From contig JACKPA010000006.1 of NCBI GenBank assembly GCA_024233865.1, positions 267,501-302,375 of the forward strand: a DNA stretch of 34,875 nucleotides. Reading direction: 5' to 3'. Below the pieces are notes generated by a model. It did no database searches. It saw nothing but the letters and a program-made list of their open reading frames with translations, and was not told the DNA's origin. Positions 1 through 8,405 of this stretch are shown here, one piece after another. Both the position numbers and the translations under genes were made by a program. Source of the stretch: Leptospiraceae bacterium. Its GTDB lineage: Bacteria; Spirochaetota; Leptospiria; Leptospirales; Leptospiraceae. Every line of letters starts with the position of its first letter. Positions within the stretch are counted from its first letter, which is position 1.

Positions 1-174
1 ACCTGAAGAATCGCTAAAAAATTCATCAAAATTACCGTCTTGGTAGACTTTATCATACAAAATCACCCTACTACTTTTGAGCTTTTTTAGCAGTCCAATA
101 GCTGATTTTCCGGAAATTCCCCCGCCTAATACTAAAACAGATTTTCCTTCTACTTGAATATTTATTTTATCCAT
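1..174 (-). CDS. murD: UDP-N-acetylmuramoylalanine-D-glutamate ligase MurD, N-terminal part (runs off the window)
   Basis: This is the first 58 codons of a minus-strand gene that continues beyond base 1. The reading frame starts at the ATG whose complement is at 172-174. The protein begins MDKINIQVEGKSVLVLGGG, followed by ISGKSAIGLLKK. A short basic start, then a beta strand, a G-x-G-x-S-G-x-S nucleotide-type loop and a helix is the usual N-terminus of MurD, which adds D-glutamate to UDP-MurNAc-L-Ala in cytoplasmic peptidoglycan precursor synthesis. Only the N-terminal UDP-binding domain is visible; the ATP loop and catalytic residues lie outside the window. Another Mur ligase or a Rossmann-type enzyme cannot be fully excluded. 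Confidence 0.7.
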   Translation of the reverse strand, partial: MDKINIQVEGKSVLVLGGGISGKSAIGLLKKLKSSRVILYDKVYQDGNFDEFFSDSSG

Positions 175-244
175 TTTCTTAACTTGCTTTCCTAATGGCT
201 TTTCAAACAATTATTTTTTAAAATCAGAAAACTCTTTTAAGTGA

Positions 245-361
245 ATAGAGCGAGACCGAGCTGAAAAGGAACGTTGGGAGAAAAAAATATTTGCTAAAAA
301 ATTACAAGAATTGGGCTTTGATCCTAATCGGTTGGTGGCTGACAAGAAGAGAACAATATGA
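245..361 (+). pseudogene. C-terminal remnant of a Uma2-family (DUF820) endonuclease-like gene
   Basis: Thirty-eight codons stay open between an in-frame TGA at 242-244 and a TGA at 359-361, with no start codon. They read IERDRAEKERWEKKIFAKKL and then QELGFDPNRL. A charged helix of the R-A-E-x-E-R type ending in L-x-E-L-G-x-D-P-x-x-L is the typical tail of Uma2-family proteins, PD-(D/E)XK nuclease-like proteins that occur in many scattered copies in some bacteria. The catalytic part is absent, so this is a dead fragment lying between pgpH and murD on the opposite strand. The family assignment is by recognition only. Confidence 0.55.
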
Positions 362-410
362 GTTAAAATGAAAAAACTGATTTACATTCGAAATATAGAA
401 AAATAAATTT

Positions 411-2858
411 TTACTTCTTTTTTGCTATGCTTGGTTTCTTTTTAGATGCCGTCTTCTTTTTAGCAACAATAGGTTCTGGAATAGCCTGCTTCACCTCTCC
501 GGCTTTTTTCTTGCCGTTTGGGACGTTTTGACTTTCTTCTAACTTTTTAGTCTCTTCCGTGCTCGGATATTTTGGTCTTTGGTGTAAACTGGATAAAAGT
601 ATTTCTTTAAACGAAGATTTGATAATTGCCAAATCACCAATGGTTAATCCGGATTCATCCAATTGATTTTCTGCAAGTTTAATATTAATAATTTTTTGGA
701 TTAAGTCTTCCAAAGATTGAGGTGTAATCTCATCCAAGGATCTACTTGCTGCTTCTACGGAATCTGCTATCATAACAATGGCAGTTTCTTTCCTTTGCGG
801 TTTCGGACCAGGGTACATAAAATCGGATTTTTTGATTTTTTTCCTATACTTAGGTGAAAAACTTGCCAACGCTCTATGATAAAAGAAAGCCATAGTACTT
901 GTCCCGTGGTGTTCAGGAATAAAATCTATTATCTCTCTTGGAAGCCTTGCTTTTTTTGCCATTTCTAGCCCATCAATAACGTGATCGATAATAATTTTAG
1001 CTGCAAGTCCCGGATTATTCTTATCAATATTCTCTTTTTTGGGAATTAGATGCTGGTTCTCAGCAAAAAAACCTGCATTCGGTATTTTTCCAATATCATG
1101 GTAATAAACCCCAACCCTTGTTAATAACCAATCCAGTCCTAAATTTTGGGCAGCTCTTTCCGAAAGCGCAGAAACCATAAAAGTATGGGTATAGGTGGAA
1201 GGAGCTTTTGTCAAAAGTTGCTGCAAAAGGGGATGACCCGTATCTGCCAATTCTTGGAGTTTAAATCTTGTTGGAATATTAAATATGTATTCGTATATAG
1301 GTAGTAAAAACTGTGCTACCGTTGCACCGGCAAAACCCATCAAAACACACATAGAAAATATACTAAAAACGTTTGAATTGTACAAATCTGCTAAAAATGA
1401 GCCGCTGGAAAAATCAACCCAGTACGTTTTGGAATCTATCAAATAACCACTAGCTGATAAGAATATCATTGCCAGTGTGACAAAAGCTCCTGCTTTGAGA
1501 AAATCAATCCGTTTTTTAATTCTAGGTCCATAGGTGGATGATATAACAGACGTAGTAAATGCTATCATAAACGTTGTAGGATTGCTTTTGGATAACAAAA
1601 AAATAAAAAAGGTTAGATAAAAGCCTATAACAACGGCTATTAACTCATCAAAGATAAAACCGATAAGTAAACATATCATGCCGGTTGGAATAAAAATTGC
1701 GAAATAATAAACCGAATCATAATTTTTCTCCGGATTGAAATAAATTTTAGCTGCTATAAAAGTATAAAGGAGCACAAACCAAATTAAAGAAAATATGATT
1801 AAATTACTGGATACATCAATGAGTTTTTTATTGGCGTACTTTTTTAAAAAAATTAAAACAATCGCAACCAAGGTAATTTGAACAATTAAAATCGAAAATA
1901 TGGAGGATATATTCGCTCTTGTGGCATACAAGTTCAAAGCTTTCAGTTTAGTCCTGATTTCAGGTGTAATCAAACCTCCTTTGCGAACAATAGTTTCGTT
2001 GGTAGTAATTTTTGCTTTAATAGGTGCTATTTTTTCTTTTTGACTTATCTTTTCGTTTTCAGTAGCATCTTTGCTGAACACACAAGCCGGGTAAGAATAT
2101 ATATAAGAAAAACTTAGTTTTTGAATGATGGAAAGAATTTTTGCATCAATGTTTTTAAGCTTATTTTCTATCAGCTTTGTTAGTTTGGCATTAATCGCAT
2201 TGTTTTGGTAAAGTGCAGTTCTTTCAAAAATATGATTTCCATCTAAAATGGAGGGATTCTCATTTGTAGATTTATTGATGATGATCCCACCAAACTGCAT
2301 AACAGATTTTATATCCGGAAGATTTTCTTTTATAACGCAATTGGTAGAAAAGAGAAGATTTACACTCTGATGAACAAGGTCTTTTAAATGATTTTTTTGA
2401 GGGTACGTTATCAAGATATCCAAATCAGAATTGGATCTATTTCTCCATCTTGGATTTTTCTCTTTGATCAGTTTGACGGGTTGTTGGGAATGATTAAAAC
2501 CAGCTATTTCTTTTAAATTTTCAAAATCTTCTTCTATCCCGGAATGTATTTTATCGGTCAGAATGTCATAATCCCTTTCAAATACAAAAGAACCGGATTG
2601 GTATGCTTTGGCTCTTTCGGCTTCCGTTTTTTCAATATCCACATAAATAATTTCTCTTGACGAGACAATCGTTTCCGGTGATATATTCCCTACAGCATAG
2701 AGACCATTCGGACTTAAATCAACTCTTGCCTGTCCCATGTGAGGAGCCGCGAGTATCAAAGTTACAATTATAAGCGTTATAAGAAGTAAAATGAATTGTA
2801 ACTTCCGTACAAAAAGCACCGGTCTTGTTTTAGTCAGGCTATCGGTAATATTAGCCAT
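411..2858 (-). CDS. PgpH-like seven-transmembrane HD-domain phosphohydrolase (probable c-di-AMP phosphodiesterase)
   Basis: A predicted inner-membrane protein of 815 residues. After a first hydrophobic segment comes a large extracytoplasmic 7TMR-HDED-type region, then about seven membrane helices, then a cytoplasmic HD domain with HTFMVSALSERAA, YYHDIGKIPN and PEHHGT metal-binding motifs. The Lys-rich tail (KKKTASKKK) is unusual. PgpH proteins hydrolyse the second messenger c-di-AMP. A TTG at 2906 would give 16 more residues and overlap phoH; I prefer the ATG at 2858 because a GGAAAG ribosome-binding site lies just upstream. The gene follows phoH directly, the common phoH-HD order. The usual next gene, ybeY, is not seen downstream. 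Domain assignment is firm; c-di-AMP as substrate is inferred from the family. Confidence 0.85.
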   Translation of the reverse strand: MANITDSLTKTRPVLFVRKLQFILLLITLIIVTLILAAPHMGQARVDLSPNGLYAVGNISPETIVSSREIIYVDIEKTEAERAKAYQSGSFVFERDYDILTDKIHSGIEEDFENLKEIAGFNHSQQPVKLIKEKNPRWRNRSNSDLDILITYPQKNHLKDLVHQSVNLLFSTNCVIKENLPDIKSVMQFGGIIINKSTNENPSILDGNHIFERTALYQNNAINAKLTKLIENKLKNIDAKILSIIQKLSFSYIYSYPACVFSKDATENEKISQKEKIAPIKAKITTNETIVRKGGLITPEIRTKLKALNLYATRANISSIFSILIVQITLVAIVLIFLKKYANKKLIDVSSNLIIFSLIWFVLLYTFIAAKIYFNPEKNYDSVYYFAIFIPTGMICLLIGFIFDELIAVVIGFYLTFFIFLLSKSNPTTFMIAFTTSVISSTYGPRIKKRIDFLKAGAFVTLAMIFLSASGYLIDSKTYWVDFSSGSFLADLYNSNVFSIFSMCVLMGFAGATVAQFLLPIYEYIFNIPTRFKLQELADTGHPLLQQLLTKAPSTYTHTFMVSALSERAAQNLGLDWLLTRVGVYYHDIGKIPNAGFFAENQHLIPKKENIDKNNPGLAAKIIIDHVIDGLEMAKKARLPREIIDFIPEHHGTSTMAFFYHRALASFSPKYRKKIKKSDFMYPGPKPQRKETAIVMIADSVEAASRSLDEITPQSLEDLIQKIINIKLAENQLDESGLTIGDLAIIKSSFKEILLSSLHQRPKYPSTEETKKLEESQNVPNGKKKAGEVKQAIPEPIVAKKKTASKKKPSIAKKK

Positions 2859-2892
2859 CTGACTTTCCAAATAAATAAAAAAATTATTTTTG

Positions 2893-3858
2893 CTAAATGG
2901 TTTCAAATTTATTCACTATTACTTCTATAAGAGGATTTCTTGTAATATCGCTTTTATCAAAATGCACAATTCCAATATGCTCTACGTTTCGTAGAAGTTC
3001 CACAACTTTTTCAAAGCCGGATTTTTCTCTTTCCAAATCAATTTGTGTAATATCTCCCGACAAACACATTCTGGAATTTTTACCAATTCTAGTGAGAAGC
3101 ATTTTTAATTGACCGATTGTACAATTTTGTGCTTCATCCAGAATAATAAAAGAATGGGAAAGAGTCCTTCCCCTCATAAACGCTATGGGAGCAATTTCAA
3201 TCCGATTTCCGGAAATCAATTCTTGTACTTTTTCAAACCCAAGACATTCATACAAGGCATCATAGATGGGTCTTAGATAAGGGTCTACTTTTTGCGCCAA
3301 GTCACCAGGCAAAAAGCCCAAAGATTCTCCTGCTTCCACAGCCGGACGTGTTAAGACAATCCGATCGACTTCACCGGTTTGTAACATTCTACAGGCTATG
3401 GCAGTAGACAAAAACGTCTTTCCCGTTCCGGCCGGACCAGTTGCCAAGCTAATTAAATTATCCAAAAGGCTTTGAACATAATTTTCCTGGTTTTTAGTCC
3501 TAGGGTAAATCGGCTTTCCTTTATTGGTTGTAAAAACTTTATCGTTTGGTGTCCAGTTCAATGTTTTATTGTTTTTTATTAAATAATTTAGATCAAAAGA
3601 ATCAAAAGAATCTTTATCCGGTCTATGGGAAAAATTGGCAACCAAATTTGTAAAAAACTCAATAGCGTTTATTACATTAATCTTATCTCCCCCCAGAAGA
3701 AGTGTATTTCCCCTAGGAACAATTTCCACTCCCAGGGTTTTTGCCAAGTCACCAAGTTTGGAGTCGTTTACACCGCAAACTTTTTGGTACAAAGATTCGT
3801 TTGAAAAGGTAAAACTTAACATTTTTTTTGATAAAGATTTTCGTTTTGTTGCAATCAT
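2893..3858 (-). CDS. phoH: PhoH-like ATPase
   Basis: A cytoplasmic P-loop ATPase of 321 residues. It has a small N-terminal KH-like region, a Walker A motif GPAGTGKT near residue 141, the family stretch LTRPAVEAGESLGFLPGD, and a Walker B motif IILDEAQN. Length and motifs match the PhoH/YbeZ family, linked in other bacteria to rRNA maturation and RNA metabolism together with YbeY. The ATG at 3858 overlaps the aspS stop (TGATG), which suggests translational coupling; a TTG one codon earlier is also open. The gene lies between aspS and the PgpH-like gene on the same strand, so the three are probably one transcript. Confidence 0.92.
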   Translation of the reverse strand: MIATKRKSLSKKMLSFTFSNESLYQKVCGVNDSKLGDLAKTLGVEIVPRGNTLLLGGDKINVINAIEFFTNLVANFSHRPDKDSFDSFDLNYLIKNNKTLNWTPNDKVFTTNKGKPIYPRTKNQENYVQSLLDNLISLATGPAGTGKTFLSTAIACRMLQTGEVDRIVLTRPAVEAGESLGFLPGDLAQKVDPYLRPIYDALYECLGFEKVQELISGNRIEIAPIAFMRGRTLSHSFIILDEAQNCTIGQLKMLLTRIGKNSRMCLSGDITQIDLEREKSGFEKVVELLRNVEHIGIVHFDKSDITRNPLIEVIVNKFETI

Positions 3859-5678
3859 CAAATATTCAAAACCCTAATTTTTAATTCATTCAACTGAGCC
3901 TCTTCAACGGGAGTAGGACACTCACTCATTAAACAAAGTCCTTTTTGGGTTTTTGGGAATGGTATCACATCCCGAATAGATTGACTCTGGGTGAGAAGCA
4001 TCATAATCCTGTCAATTCCAAAGGCAATCCCGCCATGAGGTGGCGCGCCATATTGTAGAGCTTCTATCAAAAATCCAAATTTTTCTTGGACTTCTTCCGC
4101 CTCTATACCCAATAATTGAAATACAATATTCTGCATAGTATTATTGTGAATTCTAATACTTCCCCCCCCGATTTCATTTCCGTTTAGAACCAAGTCATAA
4201 GCTTTAGATCGTATGTTTTCACCGTTTTTTTGAATTTCTTCGATTGAATCTTCTTCCCGAATAGCTTCGTCAACAGGAGAAGTAAAGGGGTGGTGAAGAG
4301 CTACTAATCGCTTTGTATGTTCGTCTCGCTCAAAAAGAGGGAAGTCTATCACCCAAGAAAAATTATATTCTGATAGATCTATGTTTTCAAATTTTTCGGA
4401 TAACTTAACCCGTAAGGCACCCAGACTGGAGTTTACGATTTGTCTGGAATCAGCTCCAAAGAATACCATATCTCCTTCCTTTGACCCAATCCTTTTTGAA
4501 ATTTCTTCCAACTGAGCAGGAGAAAATCGCTTGGTTATGGTAGATTCCAAACCGTTTTTCCCGTGTTTCATGTAAGCTAAACCTTTTGCTCTGTAATCCC
4601 TATTCAGCCAAGCGGTAAGGTCTTCGATTTCTTTGCGAGATATGACCGAACCACCTTTGACACATACAGCTTTCACAACACCTTTGTTATGCATTGCATT
4701 TGTAAAGACCTGAAAATCACAATCTTTTACGATATCGGAAACATCATAAAGTTTCATTCCGAATCTTAAATCCGGTTTATCCGACCCATAAGATTCCATT
4801 GCCTCTTGATAAGTTAGTCTAGGAAAAGGTGTTTTAATTTGAATTTGAAACACTTCTAAAAAAACATGACTAAACAATTTTTCAATTTCTCGAATTACAT
4901 CCTCTCTATCTACAAAGGCAAATTCCATATCCAACTGAGTGAATTCCGGTTGTCTATCAGCTCGCAAGTCTTCGTCTCGAAAGCATTTCACGATTTGGAA
5001 ATATTTTTCGATTCCACCAACCATAAGAATTTGTTTGAAAATTTGAGGAGATTGAGGTAGAGCATAAAAGCTACCCGGGTTTAAGCGAGAGGGAACTAAA
5101 AAGTCTCTTGCTCCTTCCGGTGTGGATTTGTTCAAAATCGGAGTTTCGATTTCCATAAAACCATTGTTATTCAAATAATTACGAATAGAAAAAACAAACT
5201 TATGTCGAAGGATCATTTTTTCTATCATTTCTGCTTTTCTGAATTCCAAATACCTGTATTTTAAACGAACGTCTTCTCCGGATTCATCAAACTCATCTAA
5301 CGCAAAAGGCGGAGTTTTTGAGTGATTCAAAATGCTTAATTTTTCAATTACAACTTCCAGATGACCGGTAGGAAGTTTTGGATTTACAGATTCTTTATCT
5401 CGATTCTGTAATTTACCCTGGATGGCAAGAACATATTCTGAGCGGATTTGCTCAGCTACTATAAAATCATCGTTTAAGTTTTCTTTTCTAGCTACAACTT
5501 GTATAATTCCGGTTCGGTCTCTCAAATCAACAAAGATAACACCACCCTGGTCTCTAAAACGAAATGCCCAACCAAACAAATTTACTTCTTCTCCAATTTT
5601 TTCTTGGGTTAACTCCAAAGCAAATTTTCTATTTCTGTAATTTTGTAAAATCCAATCTTTCAAAGTGTTTAAAAACAA
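3858..5678 (-). CDS. aspS: Aspartate-tRNA ligase
   Basis: Class II aminoacyl-tRNA synthetase of 606 residues that charges tRNA with aspartate. Visible parts are an OB-fold anticodon-binding domain (GWAFRFRDQGGVIFVDLRDR), motif 2 FRDEDLRADRQPEFTQLDME, the bacterial-type insertion domain starting around GSDKPDLRFG, the HHPFTSP stretch, and motif 3 with FGIDRIMMLL. Length fits bacterial AspRS. There is no in-frame ATG near the N-terminus: an in-frame TAG lies just upstream, and the only starts are the TTG at 5678 (with AGAGG immediately before it) and another TTG five codons later. It could be discriminating or non-discriminating (Asp/Asn); I cannot decide this from the sequence. Confidence 0.95.
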   Translation of the reverse strand: MFLNTLKDWILQNYRNRKFALELTQEKIGEEVNLFGWAFRFRDQGGVIFVDLRDRTGIIQVVARKENLNDDFIVAEQIRSEYVLAIQGKLQNRDKESVNPKLPTGHLEVVIEKLSILNHSKTPPFALDEFDESGEDVRLKYRYLEFRKAEMIEKMILRHKFVFSIRNYLNNNGFMEIETPILNKSTPEGARDFLVPSRLNPGSFYALPQSPQIFKQILMVGGIEKYFQIVKCFRDEDLRADRQPEFTQLDMEFAFVDREDVIREIEKLFSHVFLEVFQIQIKTPFPRLTYQEAMESYGSDKPDLRFGMKLYDVSDIVKDCDFQVFTNAMHNKGVVKAVCVKGGSVISRKEIEDLTAWLNRDYRAKGLAYMKHGKNGLESTITKRFSPAQLEEISKRIGSKEGDMVFFGADSRQIVNSSLGALRVKLSEKFENIDLSEYNFSWVIDFPLFERDEHTKRLVALHHPFTSPVDEAIREEDSIEEIQKNGENIRSKAYDLVLNGNEIGGGSIRIHNNTMQNIVFQLLGIEAEEVQEKFGFLIEALQYGAPPHGGIAFGIDRIMMLLTQSQSIRDVIPFPKTQKGLCLMSECPTPVEEAQLNELKIRVLNI

Positions 5679-5769
5679 CCTCTAATGCAAATTTTGTTTC
5701 AATTCTTAAAAAAGAGTAGTTTTAAGCAAGATAAAAAAGTGTATCCTTATTTTTTTGATGATACAAAAA

Positions 5770-5835
5770 AGGTTAATATGTAAAATGGAGCCAGTTTTTA
5801 TGAAAAGCCGGAAAACAATAAAAAGTTCTTGATAT
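5770..5835 (+). pseudogene. Short remnant of a second GH1 beta-glucosidase gene
   Basis: Positions 5782-5820 align with 9463-9501 of the intact GH1 gene in this window with 34 of 39 bases identical, including 20 identical bases at 5787-5806. The aligned stretch translates as NGASFYEKPENN against NGASFYEKLENN in the intact gene, the segment just after the catalytic nucleophile. Weaker similarity continues on both sides (YV before, a TTGAT block after) with small indels. Most mismatches are C/T changes, and the open frame is kept through the core. This looks like the residue of a related GH1 gene, not a functional element. Confidence 0.55.
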
Positions 5836-5865
5836 AATTTTGCAATTACTAAACATAAGTTTATT

Positions 5866-6963
5866 ATGTCAGCCAAATTAAATCCACATGATATGTTTGT
5901 TCGTGGTATCTTTAAGCAAATGGATTATTCAAAAGAATTCCTAGCTCGCTTTTTACCAAAACCAATATTAGAAATCATCAACCTACAAGAAATGAGATTA
6001 GAAGATACTTCCTTTGTAAGTGAAGATTTCAAGGAATTATATTCTGACATTTTATTTGAAGTTCCATTTAAAACAGGAGAAAAGTCAAACATTTACTTTT
6101 TGTTTGAACACAAATCCAATCCGGATTATGATATACTTCTACAACTGCTAAAGTACCAGACAGAAATTTACAACAAATCCAAAGGTATAGTTCCGGTTAT
6201 CTGCTTGGTCTTTTATCATTCGGAGGGTAATTGGACTATTCCCAAACGATTTTCCGAAAAAATGAAATTAAATGAAAAAATAAGTGTTTTCAAAGAATAC
6301 ATATTGGATTTTAAATATCTGTTATTTGATATAGAAAAAGCAAAAATCGATGAATGGGAACTATCAACAAAGCTAAAGGTTGTTTTATTGCTTCTAAAAG
6401 AGGTAAGAAAAAAAGAATTTGATGAAATAAGATTCAAAGAGATAGTAAATATAGGAAGAGAAGTCTTTTTATCCCGGGATGGATTAGACTTGCTAAAGAG
6501 AGTTATTCTATATACTTATTTTACAACGAGCTTAGAAAGACAAAAAGTGAAAGAAATATTGAGTGAAACCTTAACGGAAGAGAGGACGGAAGAAATGATG
6601 ACAACAGGCGAGAGATTATTATTAGAAGGAAAATTAGAAGGAAAATTAGAAGGAAAATTAGAAGGAAAATTAGAAGGAAAATTAGAAGCCGCTATGAATA
6701 TGTTCAAATTAGATATTCCGGAGAATTTAATTCTGAAAGCAACCGGTTTTAGTAAATCCGATTTATTCACAAAGGACAAAAACGGTCTTCATTTAAATAA
6801 ACAGAAAAACAACAAAGAAAATCGTAAACTTGCAATCAGAACGGCTTTGGAGATGTGGAAGAATGAATTTGATATTGAGGCAATAGAGCGGGTTACAGAA
6901 TTAAATCCTAAGTGGTTGAAAAGGTTCTTTAAACGTTTTTCTAGAGGCTCCCAGCCTGAGTAG
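5866..6963 (+). CDS. Rpn-family recombination-promoting nuclease / putative transposase
   Basis: A 365-residue protein of the Rpn (YhgA-like) family, PD-(D/E)XK nucleases associated with RecA-independent recombination. The catalytic core is visible as D61 (in LYSDILFEV), E81-x-K83 (FLFEHKSNPDYD) and the following QLLKYQTEIY helix. Five perfect 12-bp units encode (LEGK)5 at residues 253-272, the charged repeat typical of the C-terminal half of these proteins; a helical tail follows. The start at 5866 has no strong ribosome-binding site but gives the usual N-terminus (NPHDMFVRGIF). It stands alone among gene remnants and looks complete. It belongs to a different subfamily from the split Rpn gene at 18078-21044. 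Confidence 0.85.
   Translation: MSAKLNPHDMFVRGIFKQMDYSKEFLARFLPKPILEIINLQEMRLEDTSFVSEDFKELYSDILFEVPFKTGEKSNIYFLFEHKSNPDYDILLQLLKYQTEIYNKSKGIVPVICLVFYHSEGNWTIPKRFSEKMKLNEKISVFKEYILDFKYLLFDIEKAKIDEWELSTKLKVVLLLLKEVRKKEFDEIRFKEIVNIGREVFLSRDGLDLLKRVILYTYFTTSLERQKVKEILSETLTEERTEEMMTTGERLLLEGKLEGKLEGKLEGKLEGKLEAAMNMFKLDIPENLILKATGFSKSDLFTKDKNGLHLNKQKNNKENRKLAIRTALEMWKNEFDIEAIERVTELNPKWLKRFFKRFSRGSQPE
6622..6681 (+). repeat. Five perfect 12-bp tandem repeats inside the Rpn gene
   Basis: The unit TTAGAAGGAAAA is repeated five times without change and then continues as TTAGAAGCC. It encodes LEGK per unit, so gain or loss of a unit keeps the frame. Perfect identity at all codon positions suggests recent expansion by slippage. 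Confidence 0.95.
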
Positions 6964-7570
6964 ATAGTAATACAATATATACAACATAGAATGGTTTATA
7001 GGAAAGTGCGTTTACCAATCAAATCGAAGACGAATCTAAACGAAAAGATGGTCTCGCCCGCCTCAAAGCAGTTACGCGCAAAAAACCCAAGATATGGTCA
7101 AATGGGACCCGCAAAATACCAAACAATGTCTGAAAATAAATAATTATCATTTGAGTTCATCTAAATCGATTATACCTCTTCCATTGCATCGACCATTTTT
7201 GCGAAATTTTTCTGCGATTTTGTTTCCAATTTTTCTTTTACTGGAAAAGTTTTATCAAACTCTTCCAATTCTTCTGGGCTCGTTTCAAACAGAGAGGATT
7301 TGATGTTGTTTTTCTTAAGAAAGTTAAACTACTTGGTTCCTTGATAATTCCAAAGAAATAACCAAAATTTATACTACCATGGATAGAAAAAATGCCCAAA
7401 AGCATCATAATTCCAAAACGATTCTTATCCTACAAACCTTATGTGGTCAAAAGAATTAAATTGTTGGTTACAGCGATACCCCAATCATTGGACAGTTGCT
7501 TTTTAGTAAGAAAGGGTTGACTTTGTTGTTTTAAATGAAATAGATTCATGATAAAAGGAGGTTTCAGAGT
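6964..7570. other. Gene-poor debris zone between the Rpn gene and the SDR-like gene
   Basis: About 600 bases without an intact gene. On the plus strand, 7002-7133 is open for 43 codons without a start (ESAFTNQIEDESKRKDG, then LARLKAVTRKKPK), richer in G and C than its surroundings; it reads like a fragment of a charged helical protein that I do not recognise. On the minus strand, 7170-7549 holds a decayed reading frame listed separately. The last bases carry the AAGGAGG ribosome-binding site of the next gene. No RNA gene was seen. Confidence 0.5.
7170..7549 (-). pseudogene. Decayed gene of unknown function with one probable membrane segment
   Basis: Reading from an ATG at 7549, the frame gives MNLFHLKQQSQPFLTKKQLS and runs 36 codons to a TAA at 7439-7441. 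It has a second stop (TAG) at 7430-7432 and then stays open in the same frame through a hydrophobic stretch (RFGIMMLLGIFSIHG, SINFGYFFGII) and EPSSLTFLRK. A frameshift near 7330 joins it to an open segment ending SLFETSPEELEEFDKTFPVK and KFAKMVDAMEEV-like residues before a TAA at 7170-7172. Two in-frame stops and one shift make this a pseudogene. No family was recognised. The similarity of the pieces to one protein is an inference from continuous amino-acid character. Confidence 0.4.
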
Positions 7571-8230
7571 ATGTCATCAAATTCTGTAGTAATGCTTGGA
7601 GCAACAGGGGCTGTAGGACAGCAAGTTGTAAAAACACTTATAAATATGCCGTTGACTCGACTAACACTACTTGGTAGACGAGAATTGGAAGGGGTAACAG
7701 GTCACTCCGTTACTCAACATCTTGTTGATATTCACAATCCTACCTCTTACCAGGATTTTTTAATAGGGCACAAAACGGCAATTTGCACATTAGGAGTCGG
7801 ACAGCCTTCCAAGATGAGTAAATCGGATTTTCTCAAAATAGATAAAGATGCAGTATTAAAATTTGCCACAGCTTGCAAACAAGCGGGCATACGGCATTTT
7901 GAACTTCTCAGTTCGGTTGGTGCGAACTCATCATCGTTTTCTTTCTATTTACGAACTAAAGGAGAATTAGAAGATGGTTTGAGGGCACTTAATTTTGAAC
8001 TTTTAAGTTTATTTCATCCTTCGATGATCCTGACTCCCACCAACCGCTATGGCTTATCTCAGCAAATCACGCTTATAACATGGCCATTATTAAGTCCAAT
8101 GTTTATAGGTGCTTTAAGCAAATTTAGAGGAATTAATGTTGATGAATTAGGTGCGGCAATTGCAAAAAACATTATAACAAATAAGCAGGGTGAAGAGATT
8201 TTAGAATGGGAACAATTTACTGTTCAATAA
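7571..8230 (+). CDS. NAD(P)-binding Rossmann-fold protein (atypical SDR, HTATIP2/TIP30-like)
   Basis: A 219-residue cytoplasmic protein. The N-terminus carries the atypical-SDR nucleotide loop G10-A-T-G13-A-V-G16, then LLGRRELEG at the end of the second strand. A serine pair (LLSSVGA, near 114) and Y126-x-x-x-K130 (FYLRTKGE) match the SDR active site layout, and HPSMILTP follows as in HTATIP2-like oxidoreductases. Length fits the family. The start is well supported: AAGGAGG lies nine bases upstream of the ATG. The substrate is unknown. The gene stands alone, with no obvious partner. Confidence 0.8.
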   Translation: MSSNSVVMLGATGAVGQQVVKTLINMPLTRLTLLGRRELEGVTGHSVTQHLVDIHNPTSYQDFLIGHKTAICTLGVGQPSKMSKSDFLKIDKDAVLKFATACKQAGIRHFELLSSVGANSSSFSFYLRTKGELEDGLRALNFELLSLFHPSMILTPTNRYGLSQQITLITWPLLSPMFIGALSKFRGINVDELGAAIAKNIITNKQGEEILEWEQFTVQ

Positions 8231-8405
8231 AATGAAGAAAACACCATGACTTAGACGATTTCTTAAAATGTTGTACCAAAATAATCGTTAAAACAATGCT
8301 CTATTGCTTTTGCCAAGGAATAATTATTTTTAGGAGGAAAGATATTTAAAAAAAATTTAGAAATTTTGTATTGTTTCTGATTTGTTATAAAAATATTTAG
8401 AGCTT

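Noticed and set aside
2859..2906. TTG start for the PgpH-like gene
   Set aside because: The start lacks a ribosome-binding site, overlaps phoH, and an ATG with GGAAAG follows at 2858.
7094..7303. A 69-codon open frame on the plus strand
   Set aside because: No ribosome-binding site, no family-like sequence, and it overlaps the better supported minus-strand gene remnant.
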